Shown piece by piece: positions 1 through 8,214 of a DNA stretch of 10,793 bases. The stretch comes from Larix sibirica (lineage: Eukaryota > Streptophyta > Pinopsida > Pinales > Pinaceae), in assembly GCA_004151065.3 (NCBI GenBank), contig NWUY0300038589.1:1401-12193 (forward strand). Direction: 5' to 3'. Numbering within the stretch: the stretch's first letter is position 1; every line of letters begins with the position of its first letter. The position numbers and the translations under genes were made by a program. Under the pieces are notes generated by a model. The model made no database searches, was not told where the DNA came from, and saw only the letters and a list, made by a program, of their open reading frames with translations.

Positions 1-19
1 TATATATATATATATATAT
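1..19. repeat. (TA)n microsatellite
   Basis: The window opens inside an uninterrupted TA dinucleotide run, so its true length cannot be seen. It is followed by AT-rich sequence without coding signal. Confidence 0.9.
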
Positions 20-616
20 TTTGTATAAATTTTAGATTTGTAATTTGTGAATTTCATAAACTTTATATATGGTAAAGGTGAGGTTTGTAATTTTAAATAT
101 TGTCATTGTTAATATATTTTACTTTGTTGTATTGCAAAAAAAATTATAATGTTGCATGTTAGGAATGGATTTTTAATACAGGAATAATTAATTGTTTGCC
201 TTATGATAGTTTAGTGTACTTTGTGTTTACTTTCTACATTTTGAATTTCCACGCTTGAATTTTGATTTCTAACTTAGTTTGATTTTTGCACATTAGATTT
301 AAACACTCGTATTTCAATTTCCACACTTAATTTTCATACCTGTGCTTTTCACATGCTAACAACCATCAACGGAAAGATTAAATACCTAACTCGTGAGATA
401 TGGTCCCCCTACATGGAGCTTCTTCCTTAGGTGTTGGACTATTCTTGTACGCTTGTTTATTCCTAAGTGTGTTTGTGGGCATTAGGTTAGGCTAGGTTAG
501 GTTATTTTAGGCTTCAATCATGCACATACAATGTCGACACCTCTAAGTCTACAACTCCCTAGTCGATAATTTAATGTCCAATTAATTAGCATATATTTTT
601 CTCAACAACAACGTCA
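20..616. other. AT-rich non-coding stretch
   Basis: I see no open frame of note, RNA gene or element end here. A short TTAGG-like cluster at about 484-512 (ggttaggctaggttaggtta) resembles degenerate telomere-type repeats, but it is too short and irregular to call. Confidence 0.6.
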
Positions 617-776
617 AGTGGAAGACTAGTGAGAGAGTGAGCAAAGCAACTAGGAGAGCTACAACCAGTGGAAGACTAGAGGAGTTGGATTATGGTTGAC
701 TAGGGGAGACTGAGCATAGAAACCCGCAAGAGAGAGGAGTTGGATTGTGGCTGCCTAGGGGAGACTATGGTCGAGC
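617..776 (+). repeat. degenerate 50-55 bp tandem repeat, about three units
   Basis: The 13-mer agtggaagactag occurs exactly at 617-629 and 667-679 (spacing 50). A 34-bp block at 678-711 recurs at 733-766 with three mismatches (spacing 55). Each unit also carries a ctagg(a/g)gag core. Together these give roughly three diverged head-to-tail units, rich in purines on the plus strand. No coding role is evident. Confidence 0.7.
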
Positions 777-936
777 AGAGCAACACTCTAAGGAGCCAAT
801 GTCTCCAAAATTTGTAAGTATTGAACCCTAAATCATTCCACATTCAAGAAAATTGTTCTTTCATTGAAGCAAATTATAGGAATGCATCATCTATTAAGAA
901 TTTGTGCATTTCACTGTGGGCATATAATCTTGAAGT

Positions 937-1158
937 AAAATCGTTTGAGTTCGAAACTAATAAACAAAGACCTTTAAGGATAAATCGTGAACCCCTAGAT
1001 CCATGACGACTACTAGAACCCCTGTGCGAAATTGCTTCGGAGAAGATAAAATCGTTTATGCCTGAAATTGACAGAATGAAGACCCCCGAAAGCAAATCGT
1101 GAACATTCTAAAGCCAAAACAACCTCAAAACCCTTAGTGTGATTTCAATTTTTGATCA
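937..1158 (+). repeat. degenerate repeat of about 111 bp, two units plus a partial third
   Basis: The string aaaatcgttt occurs at 937-946 and 1048-1057 (spacing 111). The string aaatcgtgaac occurs at 982-992 and 1094-1104 (spacing 112). Between these anchors the two units align with many substitutions and small gaps. A weaker related block follows at 1304-1345 (aaaatcgttt, then aaatcgc). Short open frames across this stretch on both strands look like chance. It could be retroelement LTR or leader sequence, but nothing shows that directly. Confidence 0.55.
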
Positions 1159-2066
1159 AATAATTTGTTTTAATTATGCAACGAGCTTGAAAACAAATCG
1201 ACGGGATTTAAGAAGTGTCAGCTAGGGCAATAGAGACACCCCAAATGCAAGAAGTCAAATTTTAATGAGAAATTGGCCTTGTAGCAAGTTGATTTAGGAG
1301 AACAAAATCGTTTTTGCAATGAACACCCTGCTCAAACCAAATCGCCATGGCTTCAAGATTGACGCCTATGGTAAAAATGACTCCCACAAAACAAAATGAA
1401 AATTTCCCTTGGATGGAATTGGCCTCTTCAGAGGAAATGTGATTTTACCCTCTTTTTCCCTGTCGATTAGAGATCACCACAAAAATTTCAATTTTGCTAG
1501 AAGACAAATAAAATCCAGTAGAAAAGGAACCCACTCCAACATAAAAATAGCATTCCCATTACAACACAACCTGTAATATGAACTCTACTTTTCATATATG
1601 TAAAACCCACACTTCTACCTTTGTATAGAATTGACACACTCTCTTATAAAGAACCATCCTTGGTGCACAAAATTTTGTAGTGGTCCCTATATGACACATA
1701 TATGGGTCGTAGTGGCTAATTTGAGTGGAAACTTTTACGACATAATATTTTTTAGGAAATGTGGAAGTGATAGGAGCATTGCTTCTTATAGGTTATCCAT
1801 TAACACATTTCAAGTTTAAGGACATCATAACTATGACCTTATGCCAAGGCCTAATGTAGGAAATCAAATTTCAAAAGCCTTTGATCCAAAGCATAAATAA
1901 AAATCTCAAACTGATGTACCAAAAAAAAACATATAATTCATCCCAAAAGACTATTGAGAAAGGTAATGCATTGGTAAATAAAATTAAAGAAAAGATAGTT
2001 GAAGCTCAAAACAATATCTAAACCATAAACCTATAAACCTATTATATTATAACCATAAACCTAGTT
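1159..2066. other. non-coding stretch, nothing recognised
   Basis: Only chance-length frames occur, for example 1631-1819 (+), which begins with TTG and has no family resemblance. The end (about 2020-2063) is a small A/T-rich patch repeating ataaacct. No RNA gene or regulatory element can be supported. Confidence 0.55.
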
Positions 2067-2675
2067 GTGTCACATACTCTAGTTTATCTAATCAAGTGCA
2101 TACTATGGTTTTGTGCATTGTCGATTGAAAATGTTGTTTCGTGTTTCGAGCAAGATCTGTGCATATTTCCTACTAGTACATCAGAAGTCAAGACAGAAAT
2201 CTACAGAGCCATAATGAATCAAGTTCCATCAGAGTCCTACGTTGCAGATTATCCGCCTTATGATCTTTATGTTGATCCATCGCATCTTCTAGTTTTTCTT
2301 ATCAACCATGGTGAACGGGATAAAAAATGCAACAATTGCAAACATGGTCCTAAATAATCGATGCACGAACACACTGATAATTTCTAGACATGTCCGATCC
2401 ACAAATGAAATGTGTATAAGCCTCCTTATCACCTAATTTCCTTTAAACTACGATCGGCATACCGAGATCGAAAAAGAATTTATCGTGGCTAAGAGAACTA
2501 CGGGAGACCCATGGCATCATTTCAGCCTGAGACCACTAGTCAGCCACAATTAGAAGTGGCGCAGCCATCCACTGTTGTAAAGGATTTTGACGATGAACTC
2601 ATTATTCATGTGCCAGATGATGAAAAATACAACAGGCCACGGGGTTTCCTCTGTCTGGAAGATTATTCTTTATGA
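2067..2675 (+). pseudogene. unrecognised protein-coding relic, one frame with four stops
   Basis: One frame runs about 200 codons and is broken only by stops at 2355 (TAA), 2385 (TAG), 2406 (TGA) and 2490 (TAA). The first segment begins with GTG at 2067, so the true 5' end is unknown. Its later half looks protein-like, for example SEVKTEIYRAIMNQVPSES and a C-x2-C pair in KKCNNCKHGPK, followed in frame by further Cys and His that could be a degraded zinc-binding patch. The last segment has an ATG at 2511 and an acidic, Pro/Gln-containing sequence ending RGFLCLEDYSL. A shift near 2670 would continue into the acidic MNDDEQE at 2672, where a GT could be a donor (about 2693). I do not recognise the family. 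The coding interpretation rests on composition and on frame persistence across stops that are one substitution from sense codons. Confidence 0.45.
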
Positions 2676-2961
2676 ACGATGATGAACAAGAGGTGTCAGT
2701 TGTTTATTTATGTTTTATGCTTGTGTCTTATGGTACATCCATGTATGAATTTGTACTTTCAAGAAAGAAAAGAAACATTTTATGGATAAGGTTCACATTG
2801 TCCTCTCTTATTGAATGCATAAGGTTCAACGTTGTCCATAAGATACTTGTATACCATATGTAAAGTTGAAAGGATTACCATGCTTTGACATTTGCAGTAT
2901 AATCACCAAAATCAAGTGGTTCATCATTATGCATTACGCCTTGATTAATATTTTTAATTGG

Positions 2962-3216
2962 GGAGAAAGAATATAAATTCCATTGATGTCAAGTAATATC
3001 GTAGGAAACAACACTACCAAAATAATACCCACAAATATAAACCTTCCCATCATAGTGAGGATTTTGTTTGAGAAATTTCACATACAAACTATTCAATTGA
3101 ATATGTACTAAATCAATGATATCCTGGAAGTAAATTGGGCATATGTAATATAAAACACCATGAGAAATGGAACTCAGCATGATATGCAAGGTTCTTATGC
3201 CCTCCAAAGTAATCTT
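2962..3216 (-). pseudogene. SGR2-like (DDHD-family) phospholipase fragment
   Basis: The minus strand encodes about 75 residues closely resembling the lipase core of plant SHOOT GRAVITROPISM 2 (SGR2), a vacuolar-membrane phospholipase A1-like protein of the DDHD family. Visible landmarks are KITLEGIRTLHIM, then VLYYICPIYFQDIIDLV, then LYVKFLKQNPHYDGKV, then GSVVSYDI and, after a TGA, HQWNLYS. In the intact family the segment before SYDI is GHSLGS, holding the GxSxG nucleophile. Here it reads GYYFGS, so the catalytic serine is tyrosine. A TGA at 2989-2991 stands where the family has Cys in DILCHQ. Upstream in the same frame are stops at 3217-3219, 3223-3225 and 3229-3231, which may lie in former intron. 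The usual protein is around 900 residues, so only a small part is present. It is a non-functional fragment. The family match is from memory of SGR2 and is strong along the whole stretch. Confidence 0.85.
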
Positions 3217-3239
3217 CTAAACTCATGATCACACATGTT
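3182..3239. repeat. 58-bp direct repeat, copy A
   Basis: This copy matches 4181-4238 without gaps, with 52 of 58 positions identical by my count. It covers the edge of the SGR2-like exon (residues around KITLEGIRTLHIM on the minus strand) and about 20 bp upstream of it. Similarity stops on both sides. Confidence 0.85.
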
Positions 3240-3439
3240 GTTGATACTCTAGTGATTTCATAGCTCTAATTTCCGATACAACAGAGTCACATGACACTTG
3301 CAAACACTTTATCAAGGGTAGCATATTCAATTCATGTACTTGAACTTTGTTTGATACTTTGGTAAAGAACACTATGACTTGAGAATTTTTTGTTTGTATT
3401 GAGGTCAAAAGCAGCAAAATGACGATGTCCATGTATACA

Positions 3440-4180
3440 AAGGCCTAAAAAATGGCGACAAGGTCACTGTTCACTAGGTATACGCATGGTTGCCTAAATT
3501 CTAGAATGGGTGCATAGTATGTATGGCTCAAAACATGCCATGAGCAAGTTTTAATTGATGATAAGAGGTTTCCAAGCATCTTATTCCCCTGTAGTTTCCA
3601 TAAACATTAGATTTGGGAACTTTTCCTAGCTTCGTGTGCATCATAACAACCATAAATCAGCAACAAAGAGCCTTATCTTTAGGTTATGGGCACTATTTAA
3701 GGCAGTGTGTGTTATGTCCTATCATTTCTAGGCACTTTTAGATAATTCTAGGCATGTTCCAACCTTATTCCACCTCCTAAGCAGCAATAAATGTTATCAT
3801 TTCACAATTTTGGACAATAAATGAGCAATCTAGGCATATTTCAGACCTCAAATCAGTAGTGACTCGAACTTAAATCCAAACCTAGGGTAAATCTAGACTC
3901 ATTTTGGGCAATTTTGTGGATATTTGAGAAATAAAACATTTCTGGGCAGCATATGGTAAGTTTAGGAAAACCTGGGTAAAAATAACCTTGTTTTGACCTC
4001 CTAAACACCATGGAACAACAATGGCAAGGATCATTTATAAGGTTAGCAATTATGTGATTCTCGGTGGCCACGAGAGGTATCCTAATATGTTTGGGATGGT
4101 TTCAAACACATTCTGAATACCTTTTAGCAAAACATTCCTTATATGTTGAAGTGTTAAATGCTATCTCATGGAACCACATA
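3440..4180. other. non-coding stretch between the two SGR2-exon copies
   Basis: No persistent reading frame or family match is seen on either strand. The octamer tctaggca appears three times (about 3727, 3751 and 3830), possibly a trace of a simple repeat. The minus-strand frame at 3853-4071 starts at GTG and shows no domain, so I treat it as chance. Confidence 0.5.
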
Positions 4181-4238
4181 ATATGCAATGTTCTTATGCC
4201 CTCTGAAGTAATCTTCTCAACTCATGATCCCATATGTT
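4181..4238. repeat. 58-bp direct repeat, copy B (second SGR2-exon edge)
   Basis: This is the second copy of the sequence at 3182-3239. On the minus strand it reads through VEKITSEGIRTLHIM, the same exon edge as the larger phospholipase fragment, with the same upstream TGA. The similarity ends at the start of the T run at 4237-4245, which is the poly(A) end of the minus-strand retroelement. The element may therefore have landed at or next to this duplicated sequence. Confidence 0.8.
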
Positions 4239-4255
4239 TTTTTTTACAGGAACAA

Positions 4256-4413
4256 ATAGAGTTTTTGTATTAAAAAAAAGGGAGAACCCTCAACAAAATT
4301 ACATCAGAATACCACAATTTAATCTAGTATAGAGGCCATTGGCCTGAAATTAAAGCAAAGCTAAGTTATCTCTATCCTTGAAGCAAAAAAGCAATGATTA
4401 TGCCTCCATCTAA
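4256..4413 (-). repeat. tandem 3'-region repeat, copy nearest the poly(A)
   Basis: About 158 bp that recur at 4418-4576 with an offset of about 162 bp. Shared blocks include aaaattacatcagaatacca, aggccattggcctgaaatta and ctatccttgaagcaaaaaa. The centre holds the short palindrome ggccattggcc. On the minus strand this is the terminal segment before the A run. Confidence 0.9.
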
Positions 4414-4417
4414 ACGG

Positions 4418-4576
4418 ATAGAATTTTTGTAATAAAAAGAGAGGGAAAACCCTTAGCAAAATTACATCAGAATACCATATTTTAATCTAGTACAAAGGCC
4501 ATTGGCCTGAAATTAAAACAAAGTTGAGTTATGTCTATCCTTGAAGCAAAAAAGGATTGATTATGCCTACATCTAA
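4418..4576 (-). repeat. tandem 3'-region repeat, distal copy
   Basis: Partner of 4256-4413, with scattered substitutions and single-base gaps. It also carries ggccattggcc. The two units are separated by only a few bases. On the minus strand this copy lies between the coiled-coil ORF stop (4653-4655) and the terminal unit, as expected of a 3' untranslated region. Confidence 0.9.
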
Positions 4577-4652
4577 TGTGAAAATACTTATAGATAAATA
4601 TTCTAACATACTAGCCTAGCAACTTCCTATACTGACACCACATAGACACTAA

Positions 4653-5122
4653 TTAGAAATCCCATGGAACCTCATGTTCAATTTTAGGAAATGGCGGTCG
4701 AGAGGAGGATTCCTCCACCATTTCCCTTTCCTTCAACTTCAATTGGAGCAACTTCACAATAGCCTCCAACTCTGATATTTTTGCCTCCAATTCAATAGTA
4801 TGGGGTTGTCGTTGTTTGTAATTGGCCCCAAGAATTTCCAGATGATACTACACATCCCCCCTCTCTATTGTTTGGATCTAGTCTTCATCATCCAACCAAT
4901 TTTCTAAATGACGGTCTCGGCTCTTCACCTCTTGAACCAGCAGCCTTACTTTCCTTCGGAGCTAATGGTGGCTCACAAAGAGATTTCTCAACTTCCTCCC
5001 AACACAGCACTCCTCTTCTCCAACCCAGTTATCACTATACATGACTGCAATAAAGATGGAAAAGATATAGAGCACGTCCTCCGCTTCGAACCTGGAAGTG
5101 CACTTAGAATGACTCTCGGGTT
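4653..5122 (-). pseudogene. coiled-coil ORF remnant of the retroelement
   Basis: One minus-strand frame persists for about 155 codons with internal stops at 4962-4964, 4878-4880 and 4848-4850 and a final TAA at 4653-4655. The middle reads RRKVRLLVQEVKSRDRHLENW, shortened here to its key part VQEVKSRDRHLENWLDDED. The end has a heptad-like LEAKISELEAIVKLLQLKLK followed by KEREMVEESSSRPPFP. Leu/Ile at a/d spacing with many Glu and Lys indicates a coiled coil of about 30 residues close to the C-terminus. Coiled coils of this sort are common in retroelement structural (Gag-like or ORF1-like) proteins, but I cannot assign a family. A plus-strand frame of 116 codons (4908-5258) overlaps it. I prefer the minus strand because its sequence is purine-rich, agrees with the RNase H strand and shows the heptads. 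Confidence 0.55.
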
Positions 5123-6186
5123 TTATAAATGTTCAAGAACCCTCATTGTTTGCTTGATTCCCAATTCACAGCAAATTTATGCATTTGAAGCCTCTTCGCA
5201 CAATAATTCCTCCTGGATCTCTATCCCCGTGAATGGGAATATACCTATTCATTGCTAAAACTGGCATTTCATACTTCTGAGCTTTGTCACCCTTGGCGAG
5301 CGAGCATATGCACCATCATGATAATTTCCAAAGAGTTATGCTCGTGGGAATGGAAAAAGGCCATTAATTCACCCTCTAGACCATTCAATCTAATAAAAGG
5401 AGATCCCATCGATATTACACTAGCGAGAGGGAGAATGAATACGGAATTCTAAATATTTAATATCCCATTTACATGACGTCTCCTTCAGTTGTCTTAATGA
5501 TAACTTGAGAGGTGAAGGCACATGGCTTTCTAAACCGCCACCTTACCATGTTTGTTCGGGTCCCTTTCTAATGTGGTCAACAATGCTTTGGCCCCACTTG
5601 GGACCAACCCCCCACCTTTAAAATACCTTTGAATTGATCCTATGGCATGGGCAAGATCTGGTTCTCAATTCTTCCACCTCCAACCTCAATGCATGACATA
5701 CATCTTGCAGTCTGTTCCTCATGAATCCTCTTCTCTAGCTGCCTACACTTAATAAGTTGCGATCTCCCTCAACTCGCTTCTTACATATTGTCCATTAACT
5801 ATCAAACCTCTTCACATATGCTTTCCCTTCTATGTGGATTCCAAGTACATTTTATTCCTTTTCCAATGGGAGTGTGATCACGCCGCATGATCATTTCCTT
5901 GCTCAAGCTTACATTTATCAGTACACCAAAGGTACAGATCGGAGGGTTGACATGACTTTCCAATTTCTTTGGAGCCAGACTGAGTGCATTTGGATCATGT
6001 TGAGAGGGGAATGATGGCAGCATTTCCCCGATTCGGTTATTATCACCTACTTTTCTAATGTGATTCAAGCTTAGTCTCTCCTTTGTGCTACTTATTTTCT
6101 AGTTGTCATGCTCGACTCATGTGATTCTATCCCCCTTAGAATTCTTAGTGCTCATTCTAAACTTATGGGATGTGATGCTTAGAGAT
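5123..6186 (-). other. degraded interior of the retroelement, no assignable domain
   Basis: This lies between the RNase H remnant and the coiled-coil ORF. Short minus-strand frames occur (for example 5802-6068, and a roughly 50-codon frame at about 5290-5450 containing ISMGSPFIRLNGLEGELMAF), along with competing plus-strand frames (5252-5452, 5832-6014). None shows a domain I recognise. A minus-strand patch near 5640-5730 has Leu/Glu-rich content (RLEVEELRTR) that might be another coiled coil. Confidence 0.4.
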
Positions 6187-6713
6187 CTAATCATTGATCC
6201 TGAGGGATTTGATTGTCCCTTTGGTAGAAAAGTTGGCTTGTTCATTCGCCAAGACATTCTCCCGTATAATGTGAAAGGGGGATAGGCTATGGAATGCATT
6301 ACCCTCTTGGTGAATCCGTTGGAAAATTTCCCTAAGTTTCATGTCTTAGGCCAAGTCTTCTTTCTCGGATGGCTTACGGTTAGCTTTGAGTCACCCAAAA
6401 CGATTAGCTTATCGATTCCATATTGCCTAGCTAATTAGAGGCCTTTGAGGAGAGCATACACTTCAGCTTGGTTATTTGAATTTATTCCTATACTCCACGA
6501 AAATTTTGCTATTATCTTACCTCTTGGGGAAAATATAACGCCACCCACTCTTGCCACCCCGTCCAATACAACATAGTTAGATGGCACTTATAAACTAATT
6601 TCTCGAAGGTAGTGCATTGACTTCACGTACTTCATGTCCTGGGGTTTCCTCATGAACCCTATCATCTCCAAGATAGGTAGAAAGTCCTCATTGGCTTCAA
6701 CAACAAGCTTATG
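6187..6713 (-). pseudogene. RNase H-like domain of a plant retroelement, broken
   Basis: In intact elements this domain removes the RNA strand of the RNA-DNA hybrid during reverse transcription. From 6713 one minus frame reads HKLVVEANEDFLPILEMIGF, then a TAA at 6588-6590, then NYVVLDGVARVGGVIFSPRG, INSNNQAEVYALLKGL, a TAA at 6435-6437, and LARQYGIDKLIVLGDSKLTV. It then shifts near 6342 into a second frame with DMKLREIFQRIHQEGN and HIIRENVLANEQAN, ending at TAG 6187-6189. Three acidic positions of the RNase H fold are visible: Asp in LDG, Glu in NNQAE and Asp in GDS. The fourth, normally Asp in the R..N..AD.LAN motif, is missing. The glycine-rich loop after LDG is about eight residues shorter than usual. 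Order and motifs are clear and the domain is certainly inactive. Confidence 0.85.
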
Positions 6714-6876
6714 TCACTAGTATAATGAGACTGAACAATTCTTCAACGAGTAGATCAACCAGTAACTCCAAAATACTACCATATTGTCCTTCAAATTTTG
6801 TATTAAATTCCAAATCTATGCGTAGGATTAAACCATGTGAATGAGGTTGGCAGCCATAGGAGGAAGTCTTCACATA
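6709..6876 (-). pseudogene. unassigned coding remnant upstream of RNase H
   Basis: A 55-codon minus-strand frame between stops contains HGLILRIDLEFNTKFEGQYG followed by SILELLVDLLVEELFSLIIL. It ends just where the RNase H frame opens (a one-base shift would join them), so it probably belongs to the same polyprotein. The Leu/Val/Glu-rich helix is not diagnostic. No start codon is required if it is internal. Confidence 0.4.
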
Positions 6877-7905
6877 TTAGGATTCCAAGTGTTGGGGAAA
6901 GATCAAACTACAAGGGATCCCAATGAAATTCAAATTTTATCTATTCAAACATCAAATAATACAATCACCTAACCATCGCTTCCACCCATGATTATTACTT
7001 CAATCAACATAGGTTAAAAATCAGGCATGGACATGTCACTTACCTCTCTTTTGTTTGATCACTTCATTCTCGTCAAGATTATACATGCAACTTATCTAGT
7101 ATTTGTTCCAATGTTTCTACACACTAGTCATAATATGTGGACATCATTGCACTATTTATCCACGAGTTCGATATTCATAAGAAACAAATCATGATAGGCA
7201 TTAATATAACTAATGCAAAAGTTTATTCACCAATGACGTGATTCCAAACTTATTGAAGTGCTTTATCATGTGATAAAAAACAATCATTGCAATATCACTT
7301 CATGTGCTAGCCCCTTTAATACATCATGTGGTGAATAAAATGTATGGTTATACAAAACAGATGCAATTTGGCATAAAAATCGGTGAGGTTGCTTGATACA
7401 ACATAAATCCATTAAAATGTTGATCACCTTTTTCCTATATTGAATAATCAATGCATTGTATATAATTTACCCATTCGTTCAACTTGAATATGAGAGTCGT
7501 GCTAAAGAGTAGTCCACTCATAACTTGATACTTGACCCATGTAAAATTTGAGTCCTTTTCTACCTCCTTGTGACTCTATGCTAAGTTAGGGGCCCCCTTT
7601 TTTTATTCAACTAGTCTTAGGTCAACATAAATTTGGTCAATGATAAAGAAGGCAATAAATCTAACAAATAATAGTCACTGACACAACGAAACTTACAAAT
7701 GTGCAATGCTTTGCAAATTATTTAGTTTGTGAACCATTTAGGGGTCAAGAAATGGTGACTCCACAGGGAGGGCTATGTGACATAGGCATGAAATTAGAAT
7801 TCTTGGTTTTGTAGATTATTTGAATAAATTGAAAAGGTGATTCATAAGAAGTGAGCGAAGAGAGGTTATGGACAGATAATATTTACATAGGTATGCAAAG
7901 AGTAA
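6877..7905. other. non-coding stretch, nothing assignable
   Basis: No persistent frame is seen on either strand. The string ggtgactccacaggga at about 7755 resembles a motif I associate with sequence just inside some plant LTR retroelements, but no LTR pair, primer-binding site or gag frame follows. It stays unassigned. Confidence 0.45.
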
Positions 7906-8121
7906 AAATCATTAAAGACGGTGAAGACAAAAATGATATGCATGTATTTCAACATATGGATTTTTTTGGACAAAAGTGCAAAAACTGATGAAGTATGGAA
8001 AATTCGATTAAAATTTTCAAATTGGTTAAATATGAGCGATTTTGTTTTTATTGCGAAGATTAAATTGCACATTGTTAAATGCGGCCCATTTGACAGTAAT
8101 TTTAAGAGTGATTCTCCTTTA
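7906..8121 (+). pseudogene. possible upstream exon of the SET relic
   Basis: A frame open from 7906 to 8127 contains AKTDEVWKIRLKFSNWLNMS and ends ...SDSPL before a gtgaag at 8122 that could be a splice donor. Reading phase 0 at 8121/8122 matches the phase of the next exon at 8215. No domain is recognised. The composition is Lys/Phe/Ile-rich, as AT-rich non-coding DNA would also give, so this exon is tentative. Confidence 0.3.
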
Positions 8122-8214
8122 GTGAAGTGAAATCCATATGTAGTGCATTTGCATTTTATTTTTATTCATTAATGAGTGATTATGAGATTTTCTTATTAGC
8201 TCTGAGTTCTGCAG
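8122..8214 (+). other. candidate intron, 93 bp
   Basis: It starts gtgaagtg and ends ttctgcag after a T-rich stretch. The acceptor (tcttattagctctgagttctgcag) is good and opens directly onto the protein-like VPPNRYLLDLSSESE. The donor is only fair. Confidence 0.45.

Larger units (their letters stand above)
4237..6876 (-). mobile_element. degenerate retroelement, probably LINE-like, 3' end at the poly(T) run
   Basis: On the minus strand the order is: an unassigned coding remnant (6876-6709), an RNase H domain (6713-6187), a coiled-coil frame (about 5120-4653), a tandemly repeated non-coding 3' region (4576-4256), then a run of nine A at 4245-4237. RNase H near the 3' end, a terminal poly(A) and no visible long terminal repeats favour a LINE-type (non-LTR) element. 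The coiled-coil ORF downstream of RNase H is not usual for plant LINEs, so two nested or adjacent elements are possible. No reverse transcriptase, endonuclease or target-site duplication could be identified. The 5' end is undefined. All frames carry stops or shifts, so the element is inactive. Confidence 0.6.

Noticed and set aside
484-512. Interstitial telomere-like repeat
   Set aside because: Only three or four irregular TTAGG-like words are present, not a regular array of the plant telomere unit.
3229-3432. Minus-strand 67-codon frame in phase with the SGR2-like fragment
   Set aside because: It precedes the fragment in frame but does not resemble the SGR2 sequence expected upstream (the segment before the VEKIT-like motif), and three stops separate them. 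Probably former intron or unrelated DNA.
3853-4273. Overlapping frames on both strands around 4064
   Set aside because: They start at non-ATG codons or lack any family resemblance, and the plus-strand one runs into the poly(T) tract and repeat. Treated as chance.
4908-5452. Plus-strand frames of 116 and 66 codons overlapping the retroelement
   Set aside because: They lie opposite a minus-strand frame that agrees in strand with the RNase H relic and contains clear heptads. The plus-strand translations show no domain and are probably shadows of purine-rich minus-strand coding.
6889-6905. tgttggggaaagatc as the start of a long terminal repeat
   Set aside because: No matching second copy was found and the neighbouring minus-strand frame runs up to this point, so an LTR border here is unsupported.
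7921-8100. Zinc-knuckle-like reading (YERFCFYC...H) in the alternate frame
   Set aside because: That frame contains many stops, the Cys-to-His spacing is one residue too long, and the competing frame is open throughout. The resemblance to a retroelement CCHC knuckle is suggestive but too weak.
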